Positions 42,926 through 51,891 are shown, counted from the first letter of the stretch. The stretch is 64,000 nucleotides of DNA from Nocardioides flavescens (GCF_009823805.1 NZ_WUEK01000012.1:1-64000), one strand, 5' to 3'. The notes: generated from the sequence alone by a model not told the origin. A program made the numbers and translations.

Positions 42926-43514
42926 GGTCGCTCCCTCCGCCGGCGAGCTCGGCCCGCAGCTTGTCCAGGCAACGCCCGCGGGTGGGGCCGATGCTGCCGA
43001 TCGGCATGGCGAGCTCGGCGGCGACGGAGGCGTAGTCAGGGCGGTGCTCGAAGGCGACGATCCTCAGCAGCCGGCGGCAGCGCTCGCCGAGCCGGTCGAC
43101 CGCGGCCCAGAGCAGCCGGTCCTCGTCGCGGCGCACGACGTCGGCCTCGGGCGAGGTCGCATCGGGCAGTCGGGGGGCGAGGTCGTCGTCCTCGGTCGCC
43201 AGCGACCGGCCGGCGGCCTTCGCCACCCGCCACGCCTCGCGCCGCGCGGAGGTGGTGAGCCAGGAGCCGACGGCAGCCGGGTCGTGCACCGCGTCGCGCG
43301 AGCGCACCAGGGCCAGCCAGGTCGTCTGCACGACGTCCTCGGCCACCTCGGCGGGCAGCCGGTGGGCCCGCACCACCTGCCACAGCACGGGCGTCATCAC
43401 CCGCACGAGGTCGTCGAGGGCGAGCGCGTCGCCGCCGCGCCAGCGCACGAAGGCGTCGCTCGCCGCTGCCCACACCTCCTGCGGGTGGGCGGGACGGGCG
43501 CGGTCGAGGCTCAC
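42918..43514 (-). CDS. ECF-type RNA polymerase sigma factor
   Basis: A 198-aa sigma-70 relative. Region 2 includes LPAEVAEDVVQTTWLALVRSRD and WLTTSARREAWR. Region 4 includes LGERCRRLLRIVAFE and YASVAAELAMPIGSIGPTRGR, the recognition helix. First gene of the cluster with the 160-aa protein, subtilase and CHAT protease, so it probably controls them. GTG 43514 is selected for its GGAGG 5 nt upstream. A longer in-frame form from ATG 43604 also has GGGGAG before it and would add 30 residues containing a DELQ duplication. No canonical anti-sigma gene is adjacent. Confidence 0.85.
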   Translation of the reverse strand: MSLDRARPAHPQEVWAAASDAFVRWRGGDALALDDLVRVMTPVLWQVVRAHRLPAEVAEDVVQTTWLALVRSRDAVHDPAAVGSWLTTSARREAWRVAKAAGRSLATEDDDLAPRLPDATSPEADVVRRDEDRLLWAAVDRLGERCRRLLRIVAFEHRPDYASVAAELAMPIGSIGPTRGRCLDKLRAELAGGGSDRG

Positions 43515-43682
43515 GCACGCCTCCTCGTCCTGGAGCTCGTCCTGGAGCTCGTCTCGAAGGCTCTCCACACCGCACAGGAGAGCGGGGCCAGCCGCCTGAT
43601 ACATCTCCCCGAGAACGACGCGCACCAGCCTGGCAGAGCCCGGGCCGGACGGCGAGACCCAGCGGCTCGGTAGCCTCGTCGA

Positions 43683-44861
43683 GTGCCTGCGCTGTCCGTC
43701 CGACCCATCACCGACGAGCAGCACCGGGCGTTCGTGGAGCGCCAACCCTGGACGAGCTTCCTGCAGACCCCCGCGTGGGGCACGGTCAAGACGGAGTGGC
43801 GCAGCGAGTCCATCGGCTGGTTCGCCGGCAGTGACTCCGAGCCCGTCGGTGCGGCCCTGGTGCTGCACCGTCCGGTGCCGAAGCTGCGCCGCTGGTCGCT
43901 GGCCTACCTCCCCGAGGGCCCGGTGATCGACTGGGCCGCCGCCGACCTCTCGCAGTGGCTCGAGCCGATGTCGGCCTACCTGCGCAGCCAGGGTGCCTTC
44001 GGCGTGCGCATGGGCCCGCCCGTGACGACCCGGCGCTGGGACGCCGCGGCGGTCAAGCAGGGCCTCGCCGACCCCGACGTACGCCGTCTCACGGACGTCG
44101 CGCCCACCCACCGCGACCCCGTCGGCAACCGGGTCGTCTCGCAGCTGCGCGAGCTCGGCTGGCGCAGCCAGGCCGCCGAGGACGGCTTCGGGTCGGGCCA
44201 GCCGCAGTACAACTTCGAGGTGCCGCTCGTGCGCCGCTCCTCCGACGGCGCGACCGAGGCGCTCACCGAGGCCGAGGTGCTCGCGGGGATGAACCAGCTC
44301 TGGCGCCGCAACATCAAGAAGGCCGACAAGGCCGGCGTCGAGGTCACCACGGTCGGGGTCCGCGACGGCGCGGAGGCGCTGCGGGCCGCGGTCGAGCGCT
44401 TCCACGCGCTCTACCTCGAGACCGCCGAGCGCGACCGCTTCACCCCGCGCCCGGTCGACTACTTCCACCGGATGACCGAGGCGATGGGCGCCGAGGACCC
44501 CGACCGGATCTCGTACTGGTTCGGCGAGCACGAGGGCGAGCTCGTCGCCGCGACGCTGATGGTCCGCGTCGGCGTGCACGTCTGGTACTCCTACGGCGCC
44601 TCCTCGACCGCCAAGCGCGACGTGCGCGGCTCCAACGCCGTGCAGTGGCAGATGATGCGCGATGCGCTCGCCGCCGGCGCCGACGCCTACGACCTGCGCG
44701 GCATCGCGCCCACCCTCGACAGCGACGACCACCACGTCGGGCTCGTCCAGTTCAAGGTGGGCACCGGTGGGGAGGTCGTCGAGTACGCCGGGGAGTGGGA
44801 CCTGCCGCTGCGCCGCCCGCTGTACGCCGCCTTCGACCTCTACATGAGCCGGCGCGGGTGA
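43683..44861 (+). CDS. FemXAB-family peptidoglycan bridge aminoacyltransferase
   Basis: A 392-aa GNAT-fold enzyme of the FemA/FemX/MurM type. Features include SFLQTPAWGTVK near the N-terminus, a helical segment NQLWRRNIKKADKAGVEVT, and the C-terminal YDLRGI region followed by GLVQFKVGTGGEVVEYAG. It adds an amino acid from tRNA to the lysine or diaminopimelate side chain of lipid II. The GTG start is 6 nt after TAGCCT (43671-43676), so it is likely leaderless. The downstream alanine racemase-like gene, 10 bp away, may supply or tune the amino acid. Confidence 0.85.
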   Translation: MPALSVRPITDEQHRAFVERQPWTSFLQTPAWGTVKTEWRSESIGWFAGSDSEPVGAALVLHRPVPKLRRWSLAYLPEGPVIDWAAADLSQWLEPMSAYLRSQGAFGVRMGPPVTTRRWDAAAVKQGLADPDVRRLTDVAPTHRDPVGNRVVSQLRELGWRSQAAEDGFGSGQPQYNFEVPLVRRSSDGATEALTEAEVLAGMNQLWRRNIKKADKAGVEVTTVGVRDGAEALRAAVERFHALYLETAERDRFTPRPVDYFHRMTEAMGAEDPDRISYWFGEHEGELVAATLMVRVGVHVWYSYGASSTAKRDVRGSNAVQWQMMRDALAAGADAYDLRGIAPTLDSDDHHVGLVQFKVGTGGEVVEYAGEWDLPLRRPLYAAFDLYMSRRG

Positions 44862-44871
44862 GGAGCGAGCG

Positions 44872-45921
44872 ATGAGCGTGACCCTGCACGTGGACGGCGA
44901 GCGCTGGCGCACCCACCTGCGCTCGGTCGCCGACGCCCACCCCGGCCTGACCCCCGTCGTCAAGGGCAACGGCTACGGCTTCACCGCGGGCCGGCTGGCC
45001 CGGCGCGCGGACTGGCTCGGCGTCGACACCATCGCCGTCGGCACCTACGACGAGCTCGAGCACGTCGAGTCCCGCTTCGGCGGCGACCTGCTCGTGCTGA
45101 CCCCGTGGCGCCCGTCGGTGCGCGAGCTCGACCCGGCCCTGGCCCGCCGCGTGGTCCACACCGTGTCGCGGCCCGAGGACCTCCCGGCGCTGCTCGAGCG
45201 CCACCCCGACGCGCGCTACGTCCTCGAGCTGCTCACCTCGATGCGCCGCCACGGCATGAGCGCCGCCGAGCTGCGGGCCCTCGCACCCTCGGTTCGCCGT
45301 ACGCCGCTGCAGGGCGTCGCCGTCCACCTCCCCCTCGCCGGCGGCTCGCACCTCGGCGAGGTCGAGCGGCTGCTCGACGACGTCGTCGGCGCCGAGCTGC
45401 CCGGGGCGCCGGCCACGACGCTGTGGGTCAGCCACCTCACCGGCGGCGAGCTCGACACCCTCCGCGCCCGCTGGCCCGAGCTGACCGTGCGCCCGCGCAT
45501 CGGCACCGACCTGTGGCTCGGCGACCGCGGCGCGCTGCGCGTGAGCGCGACCGTGCTCGACGTGCACCGCCTGCACCGCGGCGAGGTCTTCGGCTACCGC
45601 GGCCGCACCGCCCCCCGCGAGGGCCACCTCGTCATCGTCAGCGGCGGCACCGCCCACGGCATCGGCCTCGAGAGCCCGCAGGGTCAGCTCGGCCTGCGCG
45701 ACCGCGCCGCCGTCGTCGCCCGCGGCGGCATGGAGGCCCTCGGCCTCACCCGCTCGCCGTTCTGGATCGGCGGCAAGCAGCGGCTCTTCGCCGAGCCGCC
45801 GCACATGCAGGCCTCGATGCTCTTCCTGCCCGCCGACTCCACCCCGCCCGCCGTCGGCGACCTCGTCGACGTGCGGTGCCGGTTCACCGCCACGGCCTTC
45901 GACCGCGTCGAGTTCAGCTGA
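44872..45921 (+). CDS. Alanine racemase-like PLP protein (divergent)
   Basis: A 349-aa fold-type III PLP protein. The PLP-binding lysine is K31 in PVVKGNGYGF, and the barrel includes RYVLELLTSMRRHGM and VAVHLPLAG. The C-terminal beta domain has GEVFGYRGR, but the usual substrate-contact segment around SMDQ is replaced by EPPHMQASML. That makes true alanine racemase activity uncertain; it could racemise another amino acid or regulate. It is in an operon with the FemX-like gene and is followed by REP units 4 bp after its stop. Confidence 0.75.
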   Translation: MSVTLHVDGERWRTHLRSVADAHPGLTPVVKGNGYGFTAGRLARRADWLGVDTIAVGTYDELEHVESRFGGDLLVLTPWRPSVRELDPALARRVVHTVSRPEDLPALLERHPDARYVLELLTSMRRHGMSAAELRALAPSVRRTPLQGVAVHLPLAGGSHLGEVERLLDDVVGAELPGAPATTLWVSHLTGGELDTLRARWPELTVRPRIGTDLWLGDRGALRVSATVLDVHRLHRGEVFGYRGRTAPREGHLVIVSGGTAHGIGLESPQGQLGLRDRAAVVARGGMEALGLTRSPFWIGGKQRLFAEPPHMQASMLFLPADSTPPAVGDLVDVRCRFTATAFDRVEFS

Positions 45922-45925
45922 CCCC

Positions 45926-46063
45926 GGTGGTTGAGGAAGGCCGCTCCCGTTGGTTGAGGAAGGCCGCTCCCGTTGGTTGAGGAAGGCCGCTAGGCCTGTC
46001 TCGAAACCACGCAACCGCGAGCGGTGGTTTCGAGACGGTCGCTGGCGCGACCTCCTCAACCAG
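45926..46063. repeat. REP-like array with 23-bp tandem units
   Basis: Three tandem partial units TGGTTGAGGAAGGCCGCT (period 23) run from 45926, the third completed by AGGCCT and GTCTCGAAACCAC to 46010. An inverted full unit follows at 46024-46063. Located between convergent genes and overlapping the last codons of the GT87 gene. Confidence 0.85.
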
Positions 46064-47468
46064 CGGTGCTCGGGACTCGCTGCTCGACCAGCGGGGGGCT
46101 GACGGCGCGGACGGGGTCGTGGCGGGGGACCCAGACGTCGCGGGCGACGAGGGCGACGAGGTAGAGCTCGCCGAGCATCCGCAGGACGATGGCGATCCAG
46201 TAGAACCCCACGTCGTCGCCGCCGGCGGGCTGCAGCGCACCGTCGAGGTACCACCACACCGAGGCGAAGTAGACGACCTCGGTCGCCTGCCAGACCAGCT
46301 GGTCGCGCCAGCGCGGGCGGGCGAGCACGGCGAGCGGCAGCAGCCACAGGACGTACTGCGGCGAGTAGACCTTGTTGACGAGCAGGAAGCCCGCGACCAC
46401 CAGGAAGCCGAGCTGGGCGAGCCGCGGGGTCGACGGAGCGCGCAGGCCGAGCACGGCGACCCCGGCGCACCAGAGCAGGAAGAAGCCCCACGACCAGTGG
46501 TTGACGGTCTCGGGCGTGATCGTCGCCCCGCTCGCCTGCTGCAGGACCAGCCAGATCGAGCCGAGGTCGGGGCCGCGCTCGGAGTTGAAGCTCCAGAAGA
46601 CCTTCCACTCCGCGGGCCCGGAGAGGTACGCCGGGAGGTCGACGACGACCCAGGTGACGGCGGCCGCGGCGCAGGTCAGGGCGAGCTCGGGCCAGCGGCG
46701 CCGGCGCAGGCAGATGACGGCGATGCCCCCGAGCAGGAAGAGCGGGTAGAGCTTGACGGCGGTGCCCAGCCCGATGAGCACCCCGGTCGCGACCGGCTTG
46801 TCGCGCGACCAGGTCCACAGCGACGCGGCGACGAGGACGACGGGCAGCATGTCCCAGTTGATGAGCGCGGTGAGCGCGAGCGCCGGGGAGAGCGCGAACG
46901 CCGCGGCGTCCCACGGCCGGCGCCGGTGGACCCCGGCGAGCAGCCACGCCGAGAGCAGCGCCATCGCCGCGAAGGCGAGCGCGTTGACGATGACGAACGT
47001 GCCGAGCTCGGAGCGCACCTCGGGCGTGCCGGCGAGGTCACCAGCCGGGACGTCGCCGCGTGCGGACACGTCGGGTGAGCCGCTCACCCAGTGGGTGACC
47101 CAGGCCGCGCCCCACGCGAAGTAGGAGATGCCGACGGGGTACTCCATGACCTGGTAGCGCGAGCGGACCTGCGCGTCCTCGGTGTAGGGCCAGGCCAGCT
47201 CGGCCAGGCCGCGGCCGGTGTAGAGGAACGGCAGGTCGGTGTAGCACATGTGGGAGTAGCGCTCCTGCGCGAAGACCCAGTCGTCGTCGACGCACGCGCT
47301 CTTCTGCACCATGCCGAGCGAGAAGGTCACGGCCGCGAGGAGCAGCAGGACCCGGGTCGGCGTCCACCAGCGGTGGCCCGCCCAGCGGGTGCCGACCGGG
47401 CCGCCGACGCTCTCGCTGAGCGCGGCGACGACCGGGTCGTCGCGGGTCGGGTCGACGCGACCCTTCAC
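46056..47468 (-). CDS. GT87-family (DUF2029) membrane mannosyltransferase
   Basis: A 470-aa integral membrane protein with about ten helices. The early segment carries ACVDDDWVFAQERYSHMCYTDLPFLY, with aspartates expected at the active site, and later LINWDMLPV and LGTAVKLYPLFLLGGI. It corresponds in position to Rv0051 of M. tuberculosis, next to ponA1. The family uses polyprenyl-phosphate mannose in lipoglycan or arabinogalactan assembly. The start is only 7 bp after the PBP gene, so they are cotranscribed. The last residues (PPLVEQRVPSTAG) are encoded by REP sequence. Confidence 0.85.
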   Translation of the reverse strand: MKGRVDPTRDDPVVAALSESVGGPVGTRWAGHRWWTPTRVLLLLAAVTFSLGMVQKSACVDDDWVFAQERYSHMCYTDLPFLYTGRGLAELAWPYTEDAQVRSRYQVMEYPVGISYFAWGAAWVTHWVSGSPDVSARGDVPAGDLAGTPEVRSELGTFVIVNALAFAAMALLSAWLLAGVHRRRPWDAAAFALSPALALTALINWDMLPVVLVAASLWTWSRDKPVATGVLIGLGTAVKLYPLFLLGGIAVICLRRRRWPELALTCAAAAVTWVVVDLPAYLSGPAEWKVFWSFNSERGPDLGSIWLVLQQASGATITPETVNHWSWGFFLLWCAGVAVLGLRAPSTPRLAQLGFLVVAGFLLVNKVYSPQYVLWLLPLAVLARPRWRDQLVWQATEVVYFASVWWYLDGALQPAGGDDVGFYWIAIVLRMLGELYLVALVARDVWVPRHDPVRAVSPPLVEQRVPSTAG

Positions 47469-47475
47469 CCGGGCG

Positions 47476-49929
47476 TCACCAGAACAGCCGGCCGAGCCAG
47501 GACGCCGTCATCACCGACAGCATCCGGGCCGCGGGCGTCGCCGTCGCCGCCGCAGGCGTCGTCGGGGTCACCGGTGTCGGCGTGGGCGTCGGGGTCGGCG
47601 TGACCACCGGCGGCTCGGGGGTGGGCGTCGGGGTCGGCGTCGGCACCACCGGGGTCGGCGTCGGGGTCGGCGTCGGCTGCTGGGTGGTCGGCTCCTGCGT
47701 CGGGATCGTCGGCGTCGGCACGACCTGGGTGTCGGTCGGTCGCTGCGTCGGCCTCTGCGTCGGCTTCGGGGTGCTCGGCGGCGGCGTGTAGGTCGGCGTC
47801 GGGGAGTGCCCGTCGTCCGGCGCCTCGCCGTCGACGTACGCCGGCTCGGGGAAGTCCTCGACGTCGGTGCCGTCGAGCGCCTTCTCCATGATCGAGGTCC
47901 AGGTCTCGGCCGGGTAGCTGCCGCCGAAGTACGACGGCAGCCAGCCGTCGAGCTTGCCGTTGCCCTTGCCGCGCACGTACATCACCGACGTGGCCAGCTG
48001 CGGGGTGAAGCCGGTGAACCACGACGACACGACGTCGTCCTGGTCGTTGGTCGAGGTGCCGGTCTTGCCGGCGGCCGGGCGGCCGAGGGAGAGCGCGGCC
48101 GTGCCCGAGCCGGACTGCACGACCTGCTGCATGGCGTAGGAGACGTCGGCGGCGATGTCGCTGCCCGCGATGGGCTCACCGTCGGAGGACTCGATGCCGT
48201 CGTCGGCCTTGATGACCTGCTGGTCGCTGACCCGGTGGTCGTAGAGGGTCTCGCCGTCGGCGTTGACCACCTTGTCGATGACGTAGGGCGAGGCGAAGCG
48301 GCCGCCGGCCGCGATCGTGCCGTAGGCGTTGGCCATGTTGATGGGGCTGACGGTGGCCGAGCCCAGCGCGATGCCGAGGAACGGCTCGAGGCCGGGGGTC
48401 GTCTTCGGGATGCCGTAGTCGTGCTTGCCCGGGCCCGGTGCGCGCGGGATGCCCATGACGTTCATGGTGTCCATGACCTTCTGAGGGCCGTCCGGGATCG
48501 AGTCGGTCAGGTCGACGAAGGCGGTGTTGATCGAGTCCTCGGTGGCCTTGAGCAGGCTGACCGACGAGCCGTAGTCGGTGTCGCCCTGGTTGCGGATCTC
48601 GGTGCCGTCGGGCAGCTCGAAGGGGCTGTTGCCCTCGAAGGTGTCCTTGAGCGAGAAGCCGGACTCCAGCGCCGCGGTCACCGCGAACGGCTTGAGCGAG
48701 GAGCCGGCCTGGCCGCCGGCGATGGCCCAGTTGATCTGGGAGTCGAGGTAGTCCTGCCCGGCGTACATCCCGCGCAGCGCGCCCGTGCCGGGCTCGACGC
48801 TGGCGACGCCGACGTGCAGCTCCTTGTCGCTGAACCCCTCGGGCCGCACGGCGGCGACCCCGTCCTCGGCGGCCTGCATGGCCTGCTTGGTGAACGTCGT
48901 GGTGATCCGCAGGCCGCCGCCGTCGATCTCGCCCTCGGTGAACGGCTCGCTGGTCGCGGCGTTGGTGAGGCCGAGGAGCTGGTCCTTGACCAGGCTCAGC
49001 ACGTGGCCCTTCTGGCCGCCGTAGGTGCTGTCGGTGGTCACGGGCGGGAACGTCGGCAGCTTGCGCGAGGCCTGGGTGGCCTCGTCGGCGGTGATGTCGC
49101 CGCTCTCCGCCATGCCCTCGAGGACGTAGCGGTAGCGCTCGCGCAGCGCCTTGCGCGAGTCCTTGCCGTTGTCGGCGTCGAAGCGCGTCGGGTTGTTGAT
49201 GACGCTGGCCAGCACCGCGCACTCCTGCAGCGTCAGCTCGGAGGCCGACTTCTTGAAGAACGCCTCCGCCGCGGCCTGCACGCCGTACGCGCCGCGGCCG
49301 AAGTAGATGGTGTTGAGGTAGCCCGCCAGGATCTCCTTCTTGCTCATGGTGCGCTGGAGCTTGAGGCTGAGGATCGCCTCCTTCACCTTGCGGGTGTAGG
49401 AGCGCTCCTGGCTGAGGTAGAGGATCTTGACGTACTGCTGGGTGATCGTGGAGGCACCCTGGGTGGCGTTGCCGCTGGCATTGCTGAACGCCGCGCGGGC
49501 GATGCCCTTGACGTCGATGCCGTTGTCGGACCAGAAGCTGCGGTTCTCGGCGGCGACGACCGCGTCCTTCATGTCCTGCGGGATCTCGTCGTAGCCGATG
49601 ACGTCGCGGTTCTGCACCGCGAACTGGCCGATCTCGCTCTTGCCGTCCTGGTAGTAGACGTAGGTCGTCTGCGTCTCGAAGGCCTCGTTGGCCTCCGGGA
49701 TGTCGGTGGTCGAGTAGAGGAAGGCGAAGGCGCCGACCCCGAGCAGGGCGAAGACGACGCCCGCCACGACGGTGTAGAGCGCGGCCCGCTTGAGCCGCGT
49801 CTTCCAGGTCTTCGGCTTCTTCGGCTTGCGGACGCTCTTCTCCGCGGTGCCGGGCCGGCCGGGGGGACGCTTCGTCGCGCCACCGGTCGAGCCGGTCGCC
49901 CCTGACGGTGCCTTGCGCTTGCCTGCCAC
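47476..49929 (-). CDS. ponA: Bifunctional class A penicillin-binding protein
   Basis: An 817-aa PBP1A/PonA-type enzyme. It has a basic cytoplasmic tail and a membrane anchor at about 50-72. The glycosyltransferase domain has catalytic E128 in VVAAENRSFW and KEILAGYLNTIYFGRGAYG. The transpeptidase domain has S410-x-x-K413 (SSLKPF), S466-I-N and K622-T-G. A Thr-Pro repeat tail of about 100 residues (about 700-790) spans the cell wall. It polymerises and cross-links peptidoglycan. GTG 49929 is chosen because the frame upstream has no family match. It is divergent from padR-ino1, the same arrangement as around Rv0050. Confidence 0.92.
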   Translation of the reverse strand: MAGKRKAPSGATGSTGGATKRPPGRPGTAEKSVRKPKKPKTWKTRLKRAALYTVVAGVVFALLGVGAFAFLYSTTDIPEANEAFETQTTYVYYQDGKSEIGQFAVQNRDVIGYDEIPQDMKDAVVAAENRSFWSDNGIDVKGIARAAFSNASGNATQGASTITQQYVKILYLSQERSYTRKVKEAILSLKLQRTMSKKEILAGYLNTIYFGRGAYGVQAAAEAFFKKSASELTLQECAVLASVINNPTRFDADNGKDSRKALRERYRYVLEGMAESGDITADEATQASRKLPTFPPVTTDSTYGGQKGHVLSLVKDQLLGLTNAATSEPFTEGEIDGGGLRITTTFTKQAMQAAEDGVAAVRPEGFSDKELHVGVASVEPGTGALRGMYAGQDYLDSQINWAIAGGQAGSSLKPFAVTAALESGFSLKDTFEGNSPFELPDGTEIRNQGDTDYGSSVSLLKATEDSINTAFVDLTDSIPDGPQKVMDTMNVMGIPRAPGPGKHDYGIPKTTPGLEPFLGIALGSATVSPINMANAYGTIAAGGRFASPYVIDKVVNADGETLYDHRVSDQQVIKADDGIESSDGEPIAGSDIAADVSYAMQQVVQSGSGTAALSLGRPAAGKTGTSTNDQDDVVSSWFTGFTPQLATSVMYVRGKGNGKLDGWLPSYFGGSYPAETWTSIMEKALDGTDVEDFPEPAYVDGEAPDDGHSPTPTYTPPPSTPKPTQRPTQRPTDTQVVPTPTIPTQEPTTQQPTPTPTPTPVVPTPTPTPTPEPPVVTPTPTPTPTPVTPTTPAAATATPAARMLSVMTASWLGRLFW

Positions 49930-50042
49930 GTCGCACGAGGTTACGCAACCCCGCCCAGAACCGCCCAGAACCGAGCCGAGGGCCCGCGGGCTCGACTCCG
50001 ATCGGAGACGACGATGTACCGGTCCTTCGGGTTGTGGTGATG

Positions 50043-50055
50043 TATCGCTACGATA
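50043..50055. promoter_or_regulatory. Palindrome over the PadR gene promoter
   Basis: TATCGCTACGATA (5-bp arms, 3-bp spacer) contains the TACGAT -10-like hexamer at 50049-50054, 7 nt before the GTG start. Suggests autorepression by the encoded PadR protein. Confidence 0.5.
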
Positions 50056-50061
50056 GGTCGC

Positions 50062-50673
50062 GTGGCGCGTCGTGCAGAGACCATCGAGCTGGCAGTCCTC
50101 GGACTGCTGCACGAGGGACCCATGCACGGCTACGAGCTGCGCAAGCGGCTCAACCTCATGCTCGGCTGGGGCCGGGTGCTGTCCTACGGCTCGCTCTACC
50201 CCACGCTGAAGAAGATGCTGCGCGGCGCCCTCATCGAGGAGTCGACGGCGTCCACGCCGACCTCACGGCGACCCAAGATCGTCTACCAGGTCACCGAGGC
50301 CGGCACGCGGGAGTTCGAGCGGCTGATGTCGGAGGTGGGTCCCACCGCCTGGGAGGACGACAACTTCGACATCCGCTTCGCGTTCTTCTCCTCCACCGAC
50401 ATGGAGATCCGGCTGCGGGTGCTCGAGGGCCGCCGCACCCGTCTCCAGGAGCGTCTCGACCGGGTCCAGCGCGAGCTCGCCATGACCCAGCAGGAGGTCG
50501 ACCGCTACGCCGGGGAACTCCAGCGCCACGGCGTCGAGTCGGTCCAGCGGGAGGTCAACTGGCTCAGCGACCTCATCCGCGCCGAGCGCGACGACTCCTC
50601 GCGTCCCGCACCGTCGTCACCACCCGCTGCCCCGTCGGCAGCACCATCCGCAGCAGCACCAGAAACGTCCTGA
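50062..50673 (+). CDS. PadR family transcriptional regulator
   Basis: A 203-aa PadR protein. The winged helix (about 8-85) includes IELAVLGLLHEGPMHGYELRKRL and SYGSLYPTLKKM. A C-terminal helical dimerisation domain follows (about 100-170), then an Ala/Pro-rich tail. It is the counterpart of Rv0047c and precedes ino1 by 47 bp, so it likely regulates inositol synthesis or its own operon. The GTG start is consistent with a leaderless transcript from the overlapping palindromic promoter. Confidence 0.88.
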   Translation: MARRAETIELAVLGLLHEGPMHGYELRKRLNLMLGWGRVLSYGSLYPTLKKMLRGALIEESTASTPTSRRPKIVYQVTEAGTREFERLMSEVGPTAWEDDNFDIRFAFFSSTDMEIRLRVLEGRRTRLQERLDRVQRELAMTQQEVDRYAGELQRHGVESVQREVNWLSDLIRAERDDSSRPAPSSPPAAPSAAPSAAAPETS

Positions 50674-50720
50674 CGGACACGTCGCACCCCCGGGTGCACC
50701 AACAGAAGGGAACGCACCCC

Positions 50721-51806
50721 ATGGGTTCGGTTCGAGTAGCAATCGTGGGCGTCGGCAACTGCGCGACGTCCCTCGTCCAGGGCGTCCACTACTACAAGGA
50801 CGCCGACCCGTCCGGCACCGTGCCGGGCCTGATGCACGTCACCTTCGGCGACTACCACGTCGGTGACGTCGAGTTCGTCGCGGCGTTCGACGTCGACGAC
50901 CTCAAGGTCGGCAAGGACCTCTCCGAGGCCATCAACGCCTCGCAGAACAACACCATCAAGATCGCCGACGTCCCGACTCTCGGTGTCGAGGTCCAGCGCG
51001 GCCACACCCTCGACGGCCTCGGCAAGTACTACCGCGAGACCATCGACGAGTCCTCGGCCGAGCCGGTCGACGTCGTGCAGGTCCTCAAGGACACCCAGGC
51101 CGACGTCCTCGTCTCCTACCTCCCGGTGGGCTCCGAGGAGGCCGACAAGTTCTACGCCCAGTGCGCCATCGACGCCGGCGTCGGCTTCGTCAACGCCCTG
51201 CCCGTCTTCATCGCCTCCGACCCCGAGTGGGCCGAGAAGTTCCGCGCCGCGGGCGTCCCGATCGTCGGCGACGACATCAAGAGCCAGGTCGGTGCCACCA
51301 TTACCCACCGCGTGCTCGCCAAGCTGTTCGAGGACCGCGGCGTCGCGCTGGACCGCACCTACCAGCTCAACGTCGGCGGCAACATGGACTTCAAGAACAT
51401 GCTCGAGCGCGAGCGCCTGGAGTCCAAGAAGGTCTCCAAGACCCAGGCCGTGACCAGCAACCTCAAGGGCGAGCTGGCCAACAAGATCTCCGACCGCAAC
51501 GTCCACATCGGTCCCTCGGACCACGTGGCCTGGCTCGACGACCGCAAGTGGGCCTACGTCCGCCTCGAGGGTCGCGCCTTCGGCGACGTCCCCCTCAACC
51601 TCGAGTACAAGCTCGAGGTCTGGGACTCCCCGAACTCCGCCGGCATCATCATCGACGCCGTCCGCGCCGCGAAGATCGCCAAGGACCGCGGCATCGGCGG
51701 CCCGATCGTCTCCGCGTCGTCGTACCTCATGAAGTCCCCGCCGGTGCAGCTGCCCGACGACGAGGGCCGCGCCCGCGTCGAGGCGTTCATCCGCGGCGAG
51801 GAGTGA
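50721..51806 (+). CDS. ino1: Inositol-3-phosphate synthase
   Basis: A 361-aa enzyme of the actinobacterial type. It has an NAD-binding N-terminus VRVAIVGVGNCATSLVQG and the conserved LNVGGNMDFKNML plus SKTQAVTSN segments of the cyclisation site. It converts glucose 6-phosphate to inositol 3-phosphate, the precursor of mycothiol and phosphatidylinositol. This fits the mycothiol-dependent proteins seen at 0.1 and 4.8 kb. Followed by a strong terminator hairpin and then REP elements. Confidence 0.95.
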   Translation: MGSVRVAIVGVGNCATSLVQGVHYYKDADPSGTVPGLMHVTFGDYHVGDVEFVAAFDVDDLKVGKDLSEAINASQNNTIKIADVPTLGVEVQRGHTLDGLGKYYRETIDESSAEPVDVVQVLKDTQADVLVSYLPVGSEEADKFYAQCAIDAGVGFVNALPVFIASDPEWAEKFRAAGVPIVGDDIKSQVGATITHRVLAKLFEDRGVALDRTYQLNVGGNMDFKNMLERERLESKKVSKTQAVTSNLKGELANKISDRNVHIGPSDHVAWLDDRKWAYVRLEGRAFGDVPLNLEYKLEVWDSPNSAGIIIDAVRAAKIAKDRGIGGPIVSASSYLMKSPPVQLPDDEGRARVEAFIRGEE

Positions 51807-51838
51807 CCCTCACCCGCTGAGGCACCCCGGCTCCACCG

Positions 51839-51870
51839 AAGGCCCGCTCCCCGTCCGGGGGGCGGGCCTT
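51839..51870 (+). terminator. Terminator of ino1
   Basis: AAGGCCCGC / GCGGGCCTT arms with an additional CCCC/GGGG extension form a long hairpin 32 bp after the stop. Confidence 0.8.
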
Positions 51871-51891
51871 CGTCGTACGCCGGCAGCGGGA

